Shown piece after piece: positions 38,177-47,575 of a stretch of DNA of 64,000 nucleotides. The notes under the pieces are model-generated. The model saw only the letters and a program-made list of their open reading frames with translations. It had not been told where the DNA came from and did not search any database. The DNA is from Bradyrhizobium sp. C9 (GTDB taxonomy: Bacteria > Pseudomonadota > Alphaproteobacteria > Rhizobiales > Xanthobacteraceae). The stretch's first letter is position 1; every line of letters starts with the position of its first letter. The stretch is taken from NCBI RefSeq assembly GCF_002532045.1, contig NZ_NWTG01000032.1, positions 1 through 64,000 of the forward strand, in the 5' to 3' direction. A program made the position numbers and the translations under genes.

Positions 38177-39516
38177 GGCGTACCTCGCCGTCTGGTTTCC
38201 GCAGGCGCGTCGCGCGCCGCAAGCGACGTGGCCTGCGCCGCGCGCGCCTCGTGCACCGCCTTGTCGAGATCGTTCCACGCCGGTTGCTTGCCGAACCTGG
38301 AGCGCAGATAGTTCGCGAGCTCAACCACCTGCGCGTCGTCGATGCTGGCCGCGAATCCCGGCATGATCGGACTGCGCTCACCCGCGGCGGCACTGATGCC
38401 CGCCAGCACGATATTGAGGAGGTTGCGCGGGTCGGAGCCTGCGATCGCCGTGCTCAGCGCGAGATTGACACCGCCATAGGGCAGCGCCCGATTGCCCTCA
38501 TGGCACGCTGCGCAGGCCGCAGCATAGATCGCCGCGCCCGCGGCGTTGGCTTGCGCTGCGTCCGCTGATGCCGATTGCGCCACGGCATCGGCGGGCGGCT
38601 TGCGATCCGGCGCCGACGTACCCGAGACATCGGCCATGTACACGGCGATGGCGCGCACATCGCTATCGGCGACATCAGCCAGATTGCCGACCACTTCAGC
38701 CATCGGCCCGCGTGCGGTGCCGTGATCGGAATGCCAGCCGTGGCGCAGATAGGCGTACAACGCGTCAGCCGTCCACCGCACCGGGGCGTACGAGGCATCG
38801 TTCAGCGCGTAGGCGTGCCAATTGTCGACCTCGCCGCCGGCGAACTGCGCGTTCACGCGTTCCGCGCCAAGCACGTTGCGCGGCGTGTGGCAGGCGCCGC
38901 AATGCGCGAGCCCCTCGACCAGATAGGCACCGCGGTTCCATTCCGCGCCCTTGGCCGGATCGGAGGGGACGTCGCCGCTGCGAAGATACATGAACTTCCA
39001 CCCGGCAATCAGCGGCCGATAGTTCAACGGAAACGCCAGCTGATTCGCCGGCGGCGACGCACGCACCGGCTGCCGCGTCATCAGGAACGCATAGAGCGCC
39101 CGGTCGTCTGCATCGGAGACAATGGTGAAATGGTCATAGGGAAAGGTCGGGTAGAGATGCCGGCCGTCGCGGGCGACGCCCGAGCGCATCGCGCGGACGA
39201 ACGCCTCCTCCGGCCAGCCGCCGATGCCGGTCTCGGCGTCCGGCGTGATGTTCGACGAGAAGATGGTGCCGAACGGCGTCGGAACCGGCAGCCCGCCGGC
39301 ATAGTTCCCACCGCCCTGCACGGTATGGCAGGTGTTGCAGTTGCCGATCGCCGCGAGATCGCGGCCGCGCTTGACGGTGTCAGGGTCGAACGTATCAGGC
39401 CGGGGCGGCGCAATGGCCGCGATCTGCGGCCGCCAGGCGATCGCGGCGCCCGCGGCCGCGCCGGCGACCAGCACGATCGCGGCAATGCCTGTGATGATCC
39501 GCAGCTGACCGGCCAT
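38173..39516 (-). CDS. Membrane-anchored tri-haem cytochrome c
   Basis: This 447-residue protein has an N-terminal membrane anchor (about 6-30) and three haem c sites: CNTCH at 60-64, CGACH at 206-210 and CAACH at 335-339. It is laid out like the cytochrome subunits of membrane alcohol or aldehyde dehydrogenases. As first gene of the operon with the [2Fe-2S] and Mo subunits, it is the probable electron acceptor delivering to the respiratory chain in the periplasm. I chose the ATG at 39516; a much longer frame has no haem or family support upstream. Confidence 0.9.
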   Translation of the reverse strand: MAGQLRIITGIAAIVLVAGAAAGAAIAWRPQIAAIAPPRPDTFDPDTVKRGRDLAAIGNCNTCHTVQGGGNYAGGLPVPTPFGTIFSSNITPDAETGIGGWPEEAFVRAMRSGVARDGRHLYPTFPYDHFTIVSDADDRALYAFLMTRQPVRASPPANQLAFPLNYRPLIAGWKFMYLRSGDVPSDPAKGAEWNRGAYLVEGLAHCGACHTPRNVLGAERVNAQFAGGEVDNWHAYALNDASYAPVRWTADALYAYLRHGWHSDHGTARGPMAEVVGNLADVADSDVRAIAVYMADVSGTSAPDRKPPADAVAQSASADAAQANAAGAAIYAAACAACHEGNRALPYGGVNLALSTAIAGSDPRNLLNIVLAGISAAAGERSPIMPGFAASIDDAQVVELANYLRSRFGKQPAWNDLDKAVHEARAAQATSLAARDAPAETRRRGTP

Positions 39517-39604
39517 GCGTGAATTGAGTTTGTTGTTGGGACGTGTATTAACACGTTTCGTTCCGGTATCGTTCGGCCAGAAGACCTCGATCACCGCCTG
39601 TTGA

Positions 39605-39660
39605 CCCCAAGGAAGTCCAAAGGAAATCCAGGGGAATCCCAAGGGATCAAGCAAGGGATC
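39605..39660. repeat. Imperfect short tandem repeats before recQ
   Basis: Five degenerate copies of a 10-11 bp unit (CCAAGGAAGT, CCAAAGGAAAT, CCAGGGGAAT, CCCAAGGGAT, CAAGCAAGGGAT) run directly into the recQ start. They supply purine-rich runs that could act as multiple ribosome-binding registers. The stretch is open in the recQ frame from a TTG at 39601. Confidence 0.5.
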
Positions 39661-41529
39661 ATGACCGCCCAGCCCGCCCTCGATCATGCATCCGCTCCGC
39701 CTCGCGACGCGCGGTCCGTGCTCAGCTCCGTATTCGGCCTGTCGGGCTTCCGCGGCGCGCAGGAGAAGATCGTCCGCCACGTCACCGATGGCGGCAATTG
39801 CCTGGTGCTGATGCCGACCGGCGGCGGCAAGTCGCTGTGCTACCAGCTGCCGTCGCTGCTGCGCGACGGCTGCGGCATCGTGGTGTCGCCCCTGATCGCG
39901 CTGATGCGTGACCAGGTCGCGGGGCTCACGGAAGCCGGCGTCAACGCCGCGGTGCTGAACTCGACGCTGTCCTATCAGGAAGCCTCCGAAGTCGAGCGGC
40001 GGCTGCTCGCCGGCGATCTCGATTTGCTCTATGTCGCGCCGGAACGGCTGCTGACGCCGCGCTGCCTCAGTCTGCTCGGCCAGGCGCAGATCGCGCTGTT
40101 TGCGATCGACGAGGCGCATTGCGTCTCGCAATGGGGCCATGATTTCCGCCCGGAATATATCGGCTTGTCCGCGCTCGCCGAGCGCTTCCCCAAGGTGCCG
40201 CGCATCGCGCTGACGGCAACCGCGGACGCGCTGACGCGAAAGGAGATCGCCGAACGGCTGTCACTCACCGGCGCACCGGAGTTCGTCGCAAGCTTCGACC
40301 GCCCCAACATCCGCTACGAGATCGTCGACAAGCAGAACGCCACCACGCAGCTCAAGAGTTTCATCAAGGAGCGCCATGCCGGCGACGCCGGCGTGGTCTA
40401 TTGCCTGTCGCGCGCCAAGGTCGAGGACGTCGCGGCGTCGCTGAGCGAGGCCGGCATTCCCGCGCTGCCCTATCACGCCGGGCTCGACGCCAGCGTGCGC
40501 GCCCGGCATCAGGACCGCTTCCTCAATGAGGACGGCATCGTCATCGTCGCCACCATCGCGTTCGGCATGGGCATCGACAAGCCCGACGTGCGCTTCGTCG
40601 CGCATCTCGATTTGCCGAAGAGCATCGAGGCCTACTACCAGGAGACCGGACGCGCCGGCCGTGACGGCAAGCCGTCGGCCGCGTGGATGGCCTACGGCCT
40701 CTCCGACATCGTGCAGCAGCGCCGCATGATCGACGAATCGACCGGCTCCGACGCCTTCAAGCGCGTCTCGATCGGCAAGCTCGACGCGCTGGTTGCGCTG
40801 GCCGAGACCGTGCATTGCCGGCGGCAGCGCCTGCTCGGCTATTTCGGCGAGGCCCGCACGGACGAAAGCTGCGGCAATTGCGACAACTGCCTGACGCCGC
40901 CGCGGGTCCGCGACGGCAAGGTGCTCGCCCAAAAGCTGCTCTCTTGCGCCTATCGCACCGGGCAGCGCTTTGGCGCCATGCACCTGATCGACGTACTGGT
41001 CGGGCGGCTGACCGAACGCGTCAAGCAGTTCAACCACGACCAATTGTCGGTGTTCGGCATCGGCCGCGAGCTCAACGAGAAGCAATGGCGCGCGGTGTTG
41101 CGCCAGCTGGTGGCGATGGGTCATCTGCGCGCCGACAGCGACGCCTTCGGTGCGCTGAAACTCACCGATAGTGCCCGCGGCGTGCTGAAAGGCGAGACCG
41201 CGGTGATGCTGCGCGAACAGCCGGAAGGCGCGCGCAACCGCGCGGTTCGCGGTAAGTCACGTCGCGGCGACCTCGCGCCGACGACCGACAGCCCGGGCGG
41301 TGTGGCGAACCCCGCGCTGCATGCAGCGCTGCGCGCCTGGCGCTCGGAGGTCGCGCGGCAGCGCGGCGTGCCGGCCTATGTGGTGCTGCACGATTCAACC
41401 ATCGACGGCATCGCCGCGATGCGTCCGGACACGCTGGGCGAACTGCGCAACATCGCCGGGATCGGCGACAAGAAGCTCGAGCATTACGGCGACGAACTGA
41501 TCCGGATCGTGAAGTCCAACGACGGCTGA
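39661..41529 (+). CDS. recQ: ATP-dependent DNA helicase RecQ
   Basis: This 622-residue superfamily 2 helicase for DNA repair has Walker A PTGGGKSLCYQLPS, the DEAH box FAIDEAHCVSQWGHDF, motif IV-VI segments including ETGRAGRDGKPS, a zinc-binding RecQ C-terminal region with CGNCDNC, a winged helix, and a C-terminal HRDC domain (about 545-622, ending GDELIRIVKS). Length and domain order are standard. The ATG at 39661 fits the family N-terminus. It is divergent from the cytochrome gene. Confidence 0.96.
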   Translation: MTAQPALDHASAPPRDARSVLSSVFGLSGFRGAQEKIVRHVTDGGNCLVLMPTGGGKSLCYQLPSLLRDGCGIVVSPLIALMRDQVAGLTEAGVNAAVLNSTLSYQEASEVERRLLAGDLDLLYVAPERLLTPRCLSLLGQAQIALFAIDEAHCVSQWGHDFRPEYIGLSALAERFPKVPRIALTATADALTRKEIAERLSLTGAPEFVASFDRPNIRYEIVDKQNATTQLKSFIKERHAGDAGVVYCLSRAKVEDVAASLSEAGIPALPYHAGLDASVRARHQDRFLNEDGIVIVATIAFGMGIDKPDVRFVAHLDLPKSIEAYYQETGRAGRDGKPSAAWMAYGLSDIVQQRRMIDESTGSDAFKRVSIGKLDALVALAETVHCRRQRLLGYFGEARTDESCGNCDNCLTPPRVRDGKVLAQKLLSCAYRTGQRFGAMHLIDVLVGRLTERVKQFNHDQLSVFGIGRELNEKQWRAVLRQLVAMGHLRADSDAFGALKLTDSARGVLKGETAVMLREQPEGARNRAVRGKSRRGDLAPTTDSPGGVANPALHAALRAWRSEVARQRGVPAYVVLHDSTIDGIAAMRPDTLGELRNIAGIGDKKLEHYGDELIRIVKSNDG

Positions 41530-41744
41530 ACAATCGGCATTGGCGATGGCCGCCGATTGACGGATTTCATCGCAACGAGTCTCACCCGAAGCAGCGCCAG
41601 GATACCGCGACCCTCAGCCCCGCGGCATGGGAGCCATACCCGGCGCGGGAATGCACGCGCTTGCAGGCCGCGCCGCCCTGGCCCTAATCTTTAGGTCGTT
41701 GCGTCCAACGAGACGCGGACAAGACATAACGACAAGATATAGGG

Positions 41745-43505
41745 ATGAGACGGGCCATGGCTCAGGAGAGCACCGCGCGCAAGGCTGCGCGCCCTGCCGA
41801 AACTGCAACGTTCGACGCCGTCGTGATCGGCGCAGGATTCGCCGGCCTGTACATGCTGCATCGGCTGCGCGGGCTCGGCTTCACCGCACGGGTCTATGAG
41901 GCCGGCGGCGGGGTCGGCGGCACCTGGTACTGGAATCGCTATCCCGGCGCGCGCTGCGACGTCGAGAGCCTGCAATACTCCTTCTCGTTCTCCGAGGAAC
42001 TCGATCAGGACTGGAGCTGGTCGGAGAAATATTCTCCGCAGCCCGAAATTCTCGCCTATGCCAACCACGTCGCCGACCGCTTCGACCTGCGCAGCCAGAT
42101 CGTGTTCGACACCCGCGTCACCGCTGCGACCTTCGACGAAAAGGCGGGCAGCTGGTCGATCGAAACCGATCGCGGCGACAGGGTCACCGCCAAATTCTGC
42201 ATCATGGCGGTCGGCTGCCTGTCGGCGCCGAACCGACCCGCTTTCCCCGGGATGGCGGATTTCCGCGGGCCGATCTATCACACCGGCGAATGGCCTCATG
42301 AGGGAGTCGACTTCACCGGCCTGCGCGTCGGCGTCATCGGCACCGGATCGTCCGCGATCCAGTCGATCCCGATCATCGCGCAACAGGCGTCCGAGCTCAC
42401 CGTGTTCCAGCGCACCGCGACCTGGTCGGTGCCGGCATGGAACGAGCAGCTGTCGCCGGAATATCTGAAGGAAGCCAAGGCGCATTATCCGGAGCTGCGC
42501 GCGAAGGCGCGTGCGCGCCCCACCGGCTTCTACTTCCAGTTCAACGCTCAGCCCGCATTGCAGGCAAGCGAGCACGAACGCGAGCGGCTCTATGAGGAAG
42601 CCTGGCAACGCGGCGGCCTGCCCTTCCTCGGCGCGTTCGGCGACCTGTTGTTCGAGAAAGCCGCCAACGACACCATCGCCGATTTCGCGCGCGAGAAGAT
42701 CCGCGGCATCGTCAAGGATCCCGCCACCGCCGAGCTGCTGTGCCCTCGAAACGTGTTCGGCTGCAAGCGGCTCTGCGTCGATACCAACTACTTCGAGACC
42801 TACAACCTGCCGCACGTGAAGCTGGTCGACGTGTCGACGACACCAATCGAACGCTTCACCACCGAGGGCATCGTGGTCGACGGCACCGAATACAAATTCG
42901 ATGCGATCGTCTCCGCCACCGGCTTTGCCGCCATGACGGGCTCGTTCGACAAGATCGCGATCACCGGCCGCGGCGGGCAGACGCTCGCCGAGAAATGGCA
43001 GGCCGGTCCGCGCGCCTATCTCGGCCTCGCCACGGAAGGATTTCCGAACCTGTTCATGATCACCGGGCCCGGCAGTCCGTCGGTGCTCGCGAGCATGATC
43101 CAGGCGATCGAGCAGCATGTCGACTGGCTGGCGGATTGCATCAGCCACATGCGCGATGTCGGCGCCGGCACGATCGAGGCGGTGCGCGACGACGAGGACG
43201 CCTGGGTCGCCCATGTCAACGACGTCTCCACGGTCTCGCTGCGCTCGACCTGCAGCTCCTGGTATGTCGGCGCCAACATCCCGGGCCGCCCCCGCGTGTT
43301 CATGCCCTATATCGGCGGCTTTCCGATCTATGTGCAGAAATGCAATGAGGTGATGAATTCGGGCTATGACGGCTTCGTGCTGCAGGGTGCGCGCAAAGGC
43401 AACGCACCGCCGCAGGTCCGCTTCACCGAGCGCTGGCAGGTGCCGCTCGATATCGAGGTGATCTCGCCGGCCGCGGTCGCCGCCAAGCGCGTCCCCATGG
43501 TCTGA
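41745..43505 (+). CDS. Baeyer-Villiger-type flavin monooxygenase
   Basis: This 586-residue class B flavoprotein monooxygenase has an N-terminal FAD-binding VVIGAGFAGLYMLHRL (about 26-41), followed by GGTWYWNRYPGARCD, which is typical of cyclohexanone/phenylacetone monooxygenases. The Baeyer-Villiger fingerprint FRGPIYHTGEWP (FxGxxxHxxxWP) is intact, and a second Rossmann motif VGVIGTGSSAIQ binds NADPH. It inserts oxygen into a ketone to form an ester or lactone. The ATG at 41745 or at 41757 could be the start; the latter is better spaced from AGGG. Confidence 0.92.
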   Translation: MRRAMAQESTARKAARPAETATFDAVVIGAGFAGLYMLHRLRGLGFTARVYEAGGGVGGTWYWNRYPGARCDVESLQYSFSFSEELDQDWSWSEKYSPQPEILAYANHVADRFDLRSQIVFDTRVTAATFDEKAGSWSIETDRGDRVTAKFCIMAVGCLSAPNRPAFPGMADFRGPIYHTGEWPHEGVDFTGLRVGVIGTGSSAIQSIPIIAQQASELTVFQRTATWSVPAWNEQLSPEYLKEAKAHYPELRAKARARPTGFYFQFNAQPALQASEHERERLYEEAWQRGGLPFLGAFGDLLFEKAANDTIADFAREKIRGIVKDPATAELLCPRNVFGCKRLCVDTNYFETYNLPHVKLVDVSTTPIERFTTEGIVVDGTEYKFDAIVSATGFAAMTGSFDKIAITGRGGQTLAEKWQAGPRAYLGLATEGFPNLFMITGPGSPSVLASMIQAIEQHVDWLADCISHMRDVGAGTIEAVRDDEDAWVAHVNDVSTVSLRSTCSSWYVGANIPGRPRVFMPYIGGFPIYVQKCNEVMNSGYDGFVLQGARKGNAPPQVRFTERWQVPLDIEVISPAAVAAKRVPMV

Positions 43506-43586
43506 GCTCCGGCGGTATCCCGCACCGGCGTTGCGCATGATAGTGTCGTGCCGGGTTCGCGTTTCGCATCGCGGGCTGCACGGAGG

Positions 43587-44534
43587 ATGATGGCCGACAC
43601 GGCATTGCAGGGATTGGTCGAGCGGATCGGCGCAGATCACGTCGTGCGCCGGCTTGGAATCGAGGCCGCGCATGAGAAGCAGCTGTTCGGCCAGGGCACA
43701 CTCGTGTTCAACGTCGAGAACTGGAAGCTGGCGCCATGGGTCGTCGAGACTGCGCTGAAAGTCGCCGGCCTCCATGGCCGCGCGCGGCGCAACGCCGACC
43801 GGGTCGAGGTGCGGCGCAATCTGGTGACGTCGACGCGCCTGCCGGCGGCGTTCGACGGCTTCACCATCCTGCAGCTCAGCGATCTCCACGCCGACATCAG
43901 CCAAGGCGCGATGCGGCATCTCACCGACATCGTCCGCTATGTTGCCTGCGATATCTGCGTCCTCACCGGCGACTATCGCGGCAAGACGTTTGGCTCGTTC
44001 GAGACCAGCCTCGCGCTGATGAAGGATCTCTGCGCGCGGATCAAGTTGCCGCTCTACGGCATCCTCGGCAATCACGACAGTATCCGGATGACGCCGGCGC
44101 TGGAGGCGATGGGCATCAGGATGCTGTTCAACGAACAGGAGCCGATCACGCGCGACGGCGCGACCATCCATCTCGCCGGCATCGACGATGCGCATTTCTA
44201 TCGCACCGACGACATTGCAAAGGCTGCCGCGGCGATCCCGCGCGATGCATTCTCGATCTTGCTTGCGCATACGCCGGAATCCTATCGCGAGGCGGCAGCA
44301 AGCGGCTTCGACCTGATGCTGAGCGGCCATACCCATGGCGGCCAGCTCTGCCTGCCCGGCGGCATCGCGATCAAGCTGGAGGCGCGGCTGCCGCGCAGGA
44401 TGGGCAAGGGCGCGTGGTGCTTCCAGACGCTTGCCGGCTACACATCAACCGGCGCCGGCACCAGCCTGGCGCCGGTGCGGCTCAACTGCCCGGCCGAGAT
44501 CACGGTGCATACGCTGCGGCGGCTCGGCGCGTGA
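43587..44534 (+). CDS. Calcineurin-like metallophosphoesterase
   Basis: This 315-residue dinuclear-metal phosphoesterase has all five motifs visible: LQLSDLHADI (DxH), VLTGDYRG (GD), GILGNHDS (GNHD), ILLAHTPESY (H) and LSGHTHGGQL (GHxH). Such proteins of this length act on phosphodiesters, including UDP-lipid or nucleotide substrates. No signal peptide is evident. It has GGAGG before two consecutive ATG codons (43587 and 43590). It lies 81 bp after the monooxygenase and may be co-transcribed, with no evident functional link. Confidence 0.88.
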   Translation: MMADTALQGLVERIGADHVVRRLGIEAAHEKQLFGQGTLVFNVENWKLAPWVVETALKVAGLHGRARRNADRVEVRRNLVTSTRLPAAFDGFTILQLSDLHADISQGAMRHLTDIVRYVACDICVLTGDYRGKTFGSFETSLALMKDLCARIKLPLYGILGNHDSIRMTPALEAMGIRMLFNEQEPITRDGATIHLAGIDDAHFYRTDDIAKAAAAIPRDAFSILLAHTPESYREAAASGFDLMLSGHTHGGQLCLPGGIAIKLEARLPRRMGKGAWCFQTLAGYTSTGAGTSLAPVRLNCPAEITVHTLRRLGA

Positions 44535-44557
44535 AACGATAGAGCGCCGCGCCGGCA

Positions 44558-45820
44558 TCAATTCCCCGGCTTCTTCGCGCCGGAGGCTTGTTCGTTCACC
44601 TTGCACGTGATCAGGAGCGTAAAGCCGCGCGCGTCCTTCGCGATCTCGGACGTCTCCCGCTTTGTCGCATCATGCCAATCGGCGACCTGGTACTGCACCG
44701 CGCTGTTGTCGAGGAAGTCGCGCAACGCCCCGGTCTTGATCGCGAAATTGATGTTCTCCGGGATGGTTCCCGTCGCGCGCGCGACCCTGACCGCGTCGAG
44801 CTTCGCGGCCACGACGCCGACCACACCACCGCCGAGATCGAACAGCGGGCCGCCGCTGTTGCCCGGCTGCACCGCGGCGCTGATCTGCAGGAAGCGGGTG
44901 TCGTTGAGGATGCCGCTGAGCGAAGAGACGATGCCCGTGGTCACGGTGAAATCGGACGTCAGCAGCCCGTGATAGGGATAACCGATCGCCACGACGCCAT
45001 CGCCGACCAGAATGGCATTCTGCCTGATCTTGGCGACATCCTTGAACGGGGACGGCGCCTGCAGCAGCGCGAGATCGTTGGTCTCATCGCTGGACACCAG
45101 CCGCAGCTTGGCCGGCGCCTCGCCGCTCAGGTTTCCGGTAATCTCGCTGCAACCGTCGATGACATGATGGTTGGTGACGACATGGCCGCTGCTGCTGACG
45201 ACAAAGCCGGTCCCGGTCCCGGACTTCGCCTGCTTCGCCGGTGGCGGGTTCGGCGCAGCCTGCGGCGGCGCGGCCGCGGGCTTGGTCGCGACAGCGAACT
45301 CCCCGGCACCGGCGACGCCGTTCTTCTTCACCGAGACCACGCAGTTGAGGAGCGCCGGCAGCAATTGCGCGGTCTGATTGAGGTTGAATTGAAACAATTG
45401 CCCCTGCGCGAACGCCGTCATCTGGCGCGCCTTGCGGAACTGATTGATCAGCGCCGAATTCACCGGCATCTCGACATTCACGAGCTTCTCGCCGAGCGGC
45501 ATGCCGTAGACATTGAACGCGGGCTGGCCGTCAAAGGTCAGCGCAAGCGGAAAGGCTTCGCCCGGCGTCAAACGCCAGCTGTCATGAGCCAAGCCCAACC
45601 GCCAGCTGCCATTGGCGGCGACCGCCACCATGAAGAAGATGCCGCTCTGGTAGGTGCTCCCCGCCGAGCAGTGCGTGAACGCACCACTCTTGTCGTCGGT
45701 GAAGGCGCCGCCCTTCCAATTGCCGACCGTGATCGAGCCGTAGGGACCGCGGGCGTTCGACGGAGTTGCAACCGCAAACAGCCACGCGGCCGCAACGGCC
45801 GCCCAGATCACAACTCTCAT
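44558..45820 (-). CDS. Secreted trypsin-like serine protease (S1C/HtrA-like), no PDZ
   Basis: This 420-residue exported protein has a signal peptide (MRVVIWAAVAAAWLFAVATP), an N-terminal region of about 150 residues of unknown fold with two Cys, a Pro/Ala linker (about 190-205), then a trypsin-like domain with His in VVTNHHVIDGC, Asp in ETNDLALLQ and Ser in PGNSGGPLFD. There is no PDZ domain, unlike DegP. I chose the ATG at 45820 (GGGGAG eight bases upstream) over an earlier GTG. It is convergent with the phosphoesterase gene. Likely role: periplasmic proteolysis or quality control. Confidence 0.87.
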   Translation of the reverse strand: MRVVIWAAVAAAWLFAVATPSNARGPYGSITVGNWKGGAFTDDKSGAFTHCSAGSTYQSGIFFMVAVAANGSWRLGLAHDSWRLTPGEAFPLALTFDGQPAFNVYGMPLGEKLVNVEMPVNSALINQFRKARQMTAFAQGQLFQFNLNQTAQLLPALLNCVVSVKKNGVAGAGEFAVATKPAAAPPQAAPNPPPAKQAKSGTGTGFVVSSSGHVVTNHHVIDGCSEITGNLSGEAPAKLRLVSSDETNDLALLQAPSPFKDVAKIRQNAILVGDGVVAIGYPYHGLLTSDFTVTTGIVSSLSGILNDTRFLQISAAVQPGNSGGPLFDLGGGVVGVVAAKLDAVRVARATGTIPENINFAIKTGALRDFLDNSAVQYQVADWHDATKRETSEIAKDARGFTLLITCKVNEQASGAKKPGN

Positions 45821-46026
45821 AACGCACACTCCCCAGCCACAACCTTTTATAGGAGGCGGAGAAATTCATCCGCAAGTGGTGCGCGGCTTGGCCTTTGGTT
45901 CAGCGGCCACGCAATACCGCCGCAGATGAGGTGATCGCCACACCCTCTGGTTACAGACGATATGTTCCTATTTTGTTCCTAAGATGTCAACCCGGACACA
46001 TTCCAACCCGCCGCGCCGGGCGGAGG

Positions 46027-46278
46027 CTACTGCGGCTCCCTAACCGAAGACTGCGTCGGCGGATTTGGATCGCTGAACCAGTAGCGGGATGCGAAGGCAT
46101 GCACGCCGACGCCGATCAGGAAAATGCCGGCATAGAGCTCGATCTCGCTGTTCATCGCCAGCAGGCGAGCGCGCGGCGTATGACCATGGCCCTGGTAAGC
46201 CCAAAACCAATGCCCCACCGCGACGATGCCGACGCCGAGCGCGGCGATGGCTCGGCCGGCCGCATTCATCATCCTCAC
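46027..46278 (-). CDS. Small hypothetical membrane protein (83 aa)
   Basis: This 83-residue product has two hydrophobic helices (about 7-28 and 47-63) joined by a polar loop, HTPRARLLAMNSE. I do not recognise the family. The start is GTG at 46278 with GGGAG nine bases upstream; ATG at 46272 is an alternative. It stands alone between the protease and acdS. Confidence 0.5.
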   Translation of the reverse strand: MRMMNAAGRAIAALGVGIVAVGHWFWAYQGHGHTPRARLLAMNSEIELYAGIFLIGVGVHAFASRYWFSDPNPPTQSSVREPQ

Positions 46279-46400
46279 GCGAAGGTCTCCCGACTCGCCC
46301 GGCCTGGGCAGGATATCGGGAGAAGCTGACGCCGACCTGACGCGGTAGTGGCGCAGCCCGGAGTCGCTTCAATCCATCCAGGCTACGAAACGGGATCGCC

Positions 46401-47414
46401 TCAGCCGTTCCTGAACGCGTAGGCGTAGCCGTTGAGCGCCGGCGCGCCGCCGAGATGGGCGTAGAGCACCTTCGATCCGGCCGGGAAGAAACCCTTCTGC
46501 ACCAGATCGATCATGCCCTGCATCGACTTACCCTCATAGACGGGATCAGTAATCATGCCTTCCAGCCGCGCGCTGAGGCGGATCGCCGCCTTGGTCTCTT
46601 CCGACGGCACGCCGTAGGCGGGGTAGGCGTAGTCCTCGATCAGCACGACATCATCCTCGACGATGTCGCGGCCAAGCTCGACCAGTTTCGCGGTGTTCTG
46701 CGCGATCGACAGCACCTGCGCCTTGGTCTGCGCGGGCGTAAATGAACCGTCGATGCCGATGACATTGCGCGCACGCCCGTCGGCGGCGAAGCCGACCAGC
46801 ATGCCGGCATGGGTCGAGCCGGTCACCGTGCAGACGACGATGTAGTCGAACTTGACGCCGAGCTGGCGCTCCTGCGCACGGACCTCTTCGGCAAAGCCGA
46901 CATAGCCGAGCCCGCCATATTTGTGCACTGAGGCGCCCGCGGGAATGGCATAGGGCTTGCCGCCCGCCGCCTTCACTTCCTCGATCGCCTGCTCCCAGCT
47001 CTTGCGAATGCCGATGTCGAAGCCATCGTCGACCAGGCGCACATCCGCGCCCATCACGCGCGAAAGCAGGATGTTGCCGACGCGGTCGTAGACGGCGTCC
47101 TCATGCGGCACCCAGCTTTCCTGCACCAGCCGGCACTTCATGCCGATCTTGGCCGCGACTGCCGCGACCATGCGGGTGTGGTTGGATTGCACACCGCCGA
47201 TCGAGACCAGCGTGTCGGCGTTGGAAGCGATCGCGTCGGGGATGATGTATTCGAGCTTGCGCAGCTTGTTGCCGCCGAAGGCGAGCCCGGAATTGCAATC
47301 CTCGCGCTTGGCATAGAGCTCGACCTTGCCGCCGAGATGCTTTGACAGCCGATCGAGCTTCTCGATGGCGGTCGGCCCGAAGGTGAGCGGGTATCGCGCG
47401 AATTTCTCCAGCAT
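46401..47414 (-). CDS. acdS: 1-aminocyclopropane-1-carboxylate deaminase
   Basis: This 337-residue PLP enzyme converts ACC, the plant ethylene precursor, to 2-oxobutyrate and ammonia. The PLP lysine is K50 in GGNKLRKLEY, preceded by KREDCNSGLAFGG. The residues that separate true ACC deaminase from D-cysteine desulfhydrase look right: Tyr-Glu in DPVYEGKSMQG and Leu in YAHLGGAPALNGY. The length is typical. It is divergent from an Lrp-type regulator across 161 bp, the usual acdS-acdR arrangement in rhizobia. The trait lowers ethylene in roots and indicates a plant-associated lifestyle. Confidence 0.95.
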   Translation of the reverse strand: MLEKFARYPLTFGPTAIEKLDRLSKHLGGKVELYAKREDCNSGLAFGGNKLRKLEYIIPDAIASNADTLVSIGGVQSNHTRMVAAVAAKIGMKCRLVQESWVPHEDAVYDRVGNILLSRVMGADVRLVDDGFDIGIRKSWEQAIEEVKAAGGKPYAIPAGASVHKYGGLGYVGFAEEVRAQERQLGVKFDYIVVCTVTGSTHAGMLVGFAADGRARNVIGIDGSFTPAQTKAQVLSIAQNTAKLVELGRDIVEDDVVLIEDYAYPAYGVPSEETKAAIRLSARLEGMITDPVYEGKSMQGMIDLVQKGFFPAGSKVLYAHLGGAPALNGYAYAFRNG

Positions 47415-47575
47415 GCTGGCATCCTCTTTGGTGGTCTGGAACGGCGGCCAGAACTACCACTCCAGGCGCGAAAGGTGCTCTCTAAGTCAGCCCATCTGAT
47501 TGTCAGTGATTGCACTATTAGAACTGAATGATACGTTTTCTCTCACCTATTTGCCCTATAACGAAAGATTCTTCC

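Noticed and set aside
35466..38393. Apparent 975-residue fusion of the molybdenum subunit with upstream sequence
   Set aside because: The extra residues are the 2Fe-2S gene in the wrong frame; the Tat signal begins exactly at the ATGA overlap.
38173..40140. 655-residue extension of the cytochrome gene into recQ
   Set aside because: The extension is antisense recQ; the membrane anchor starts at 39516.
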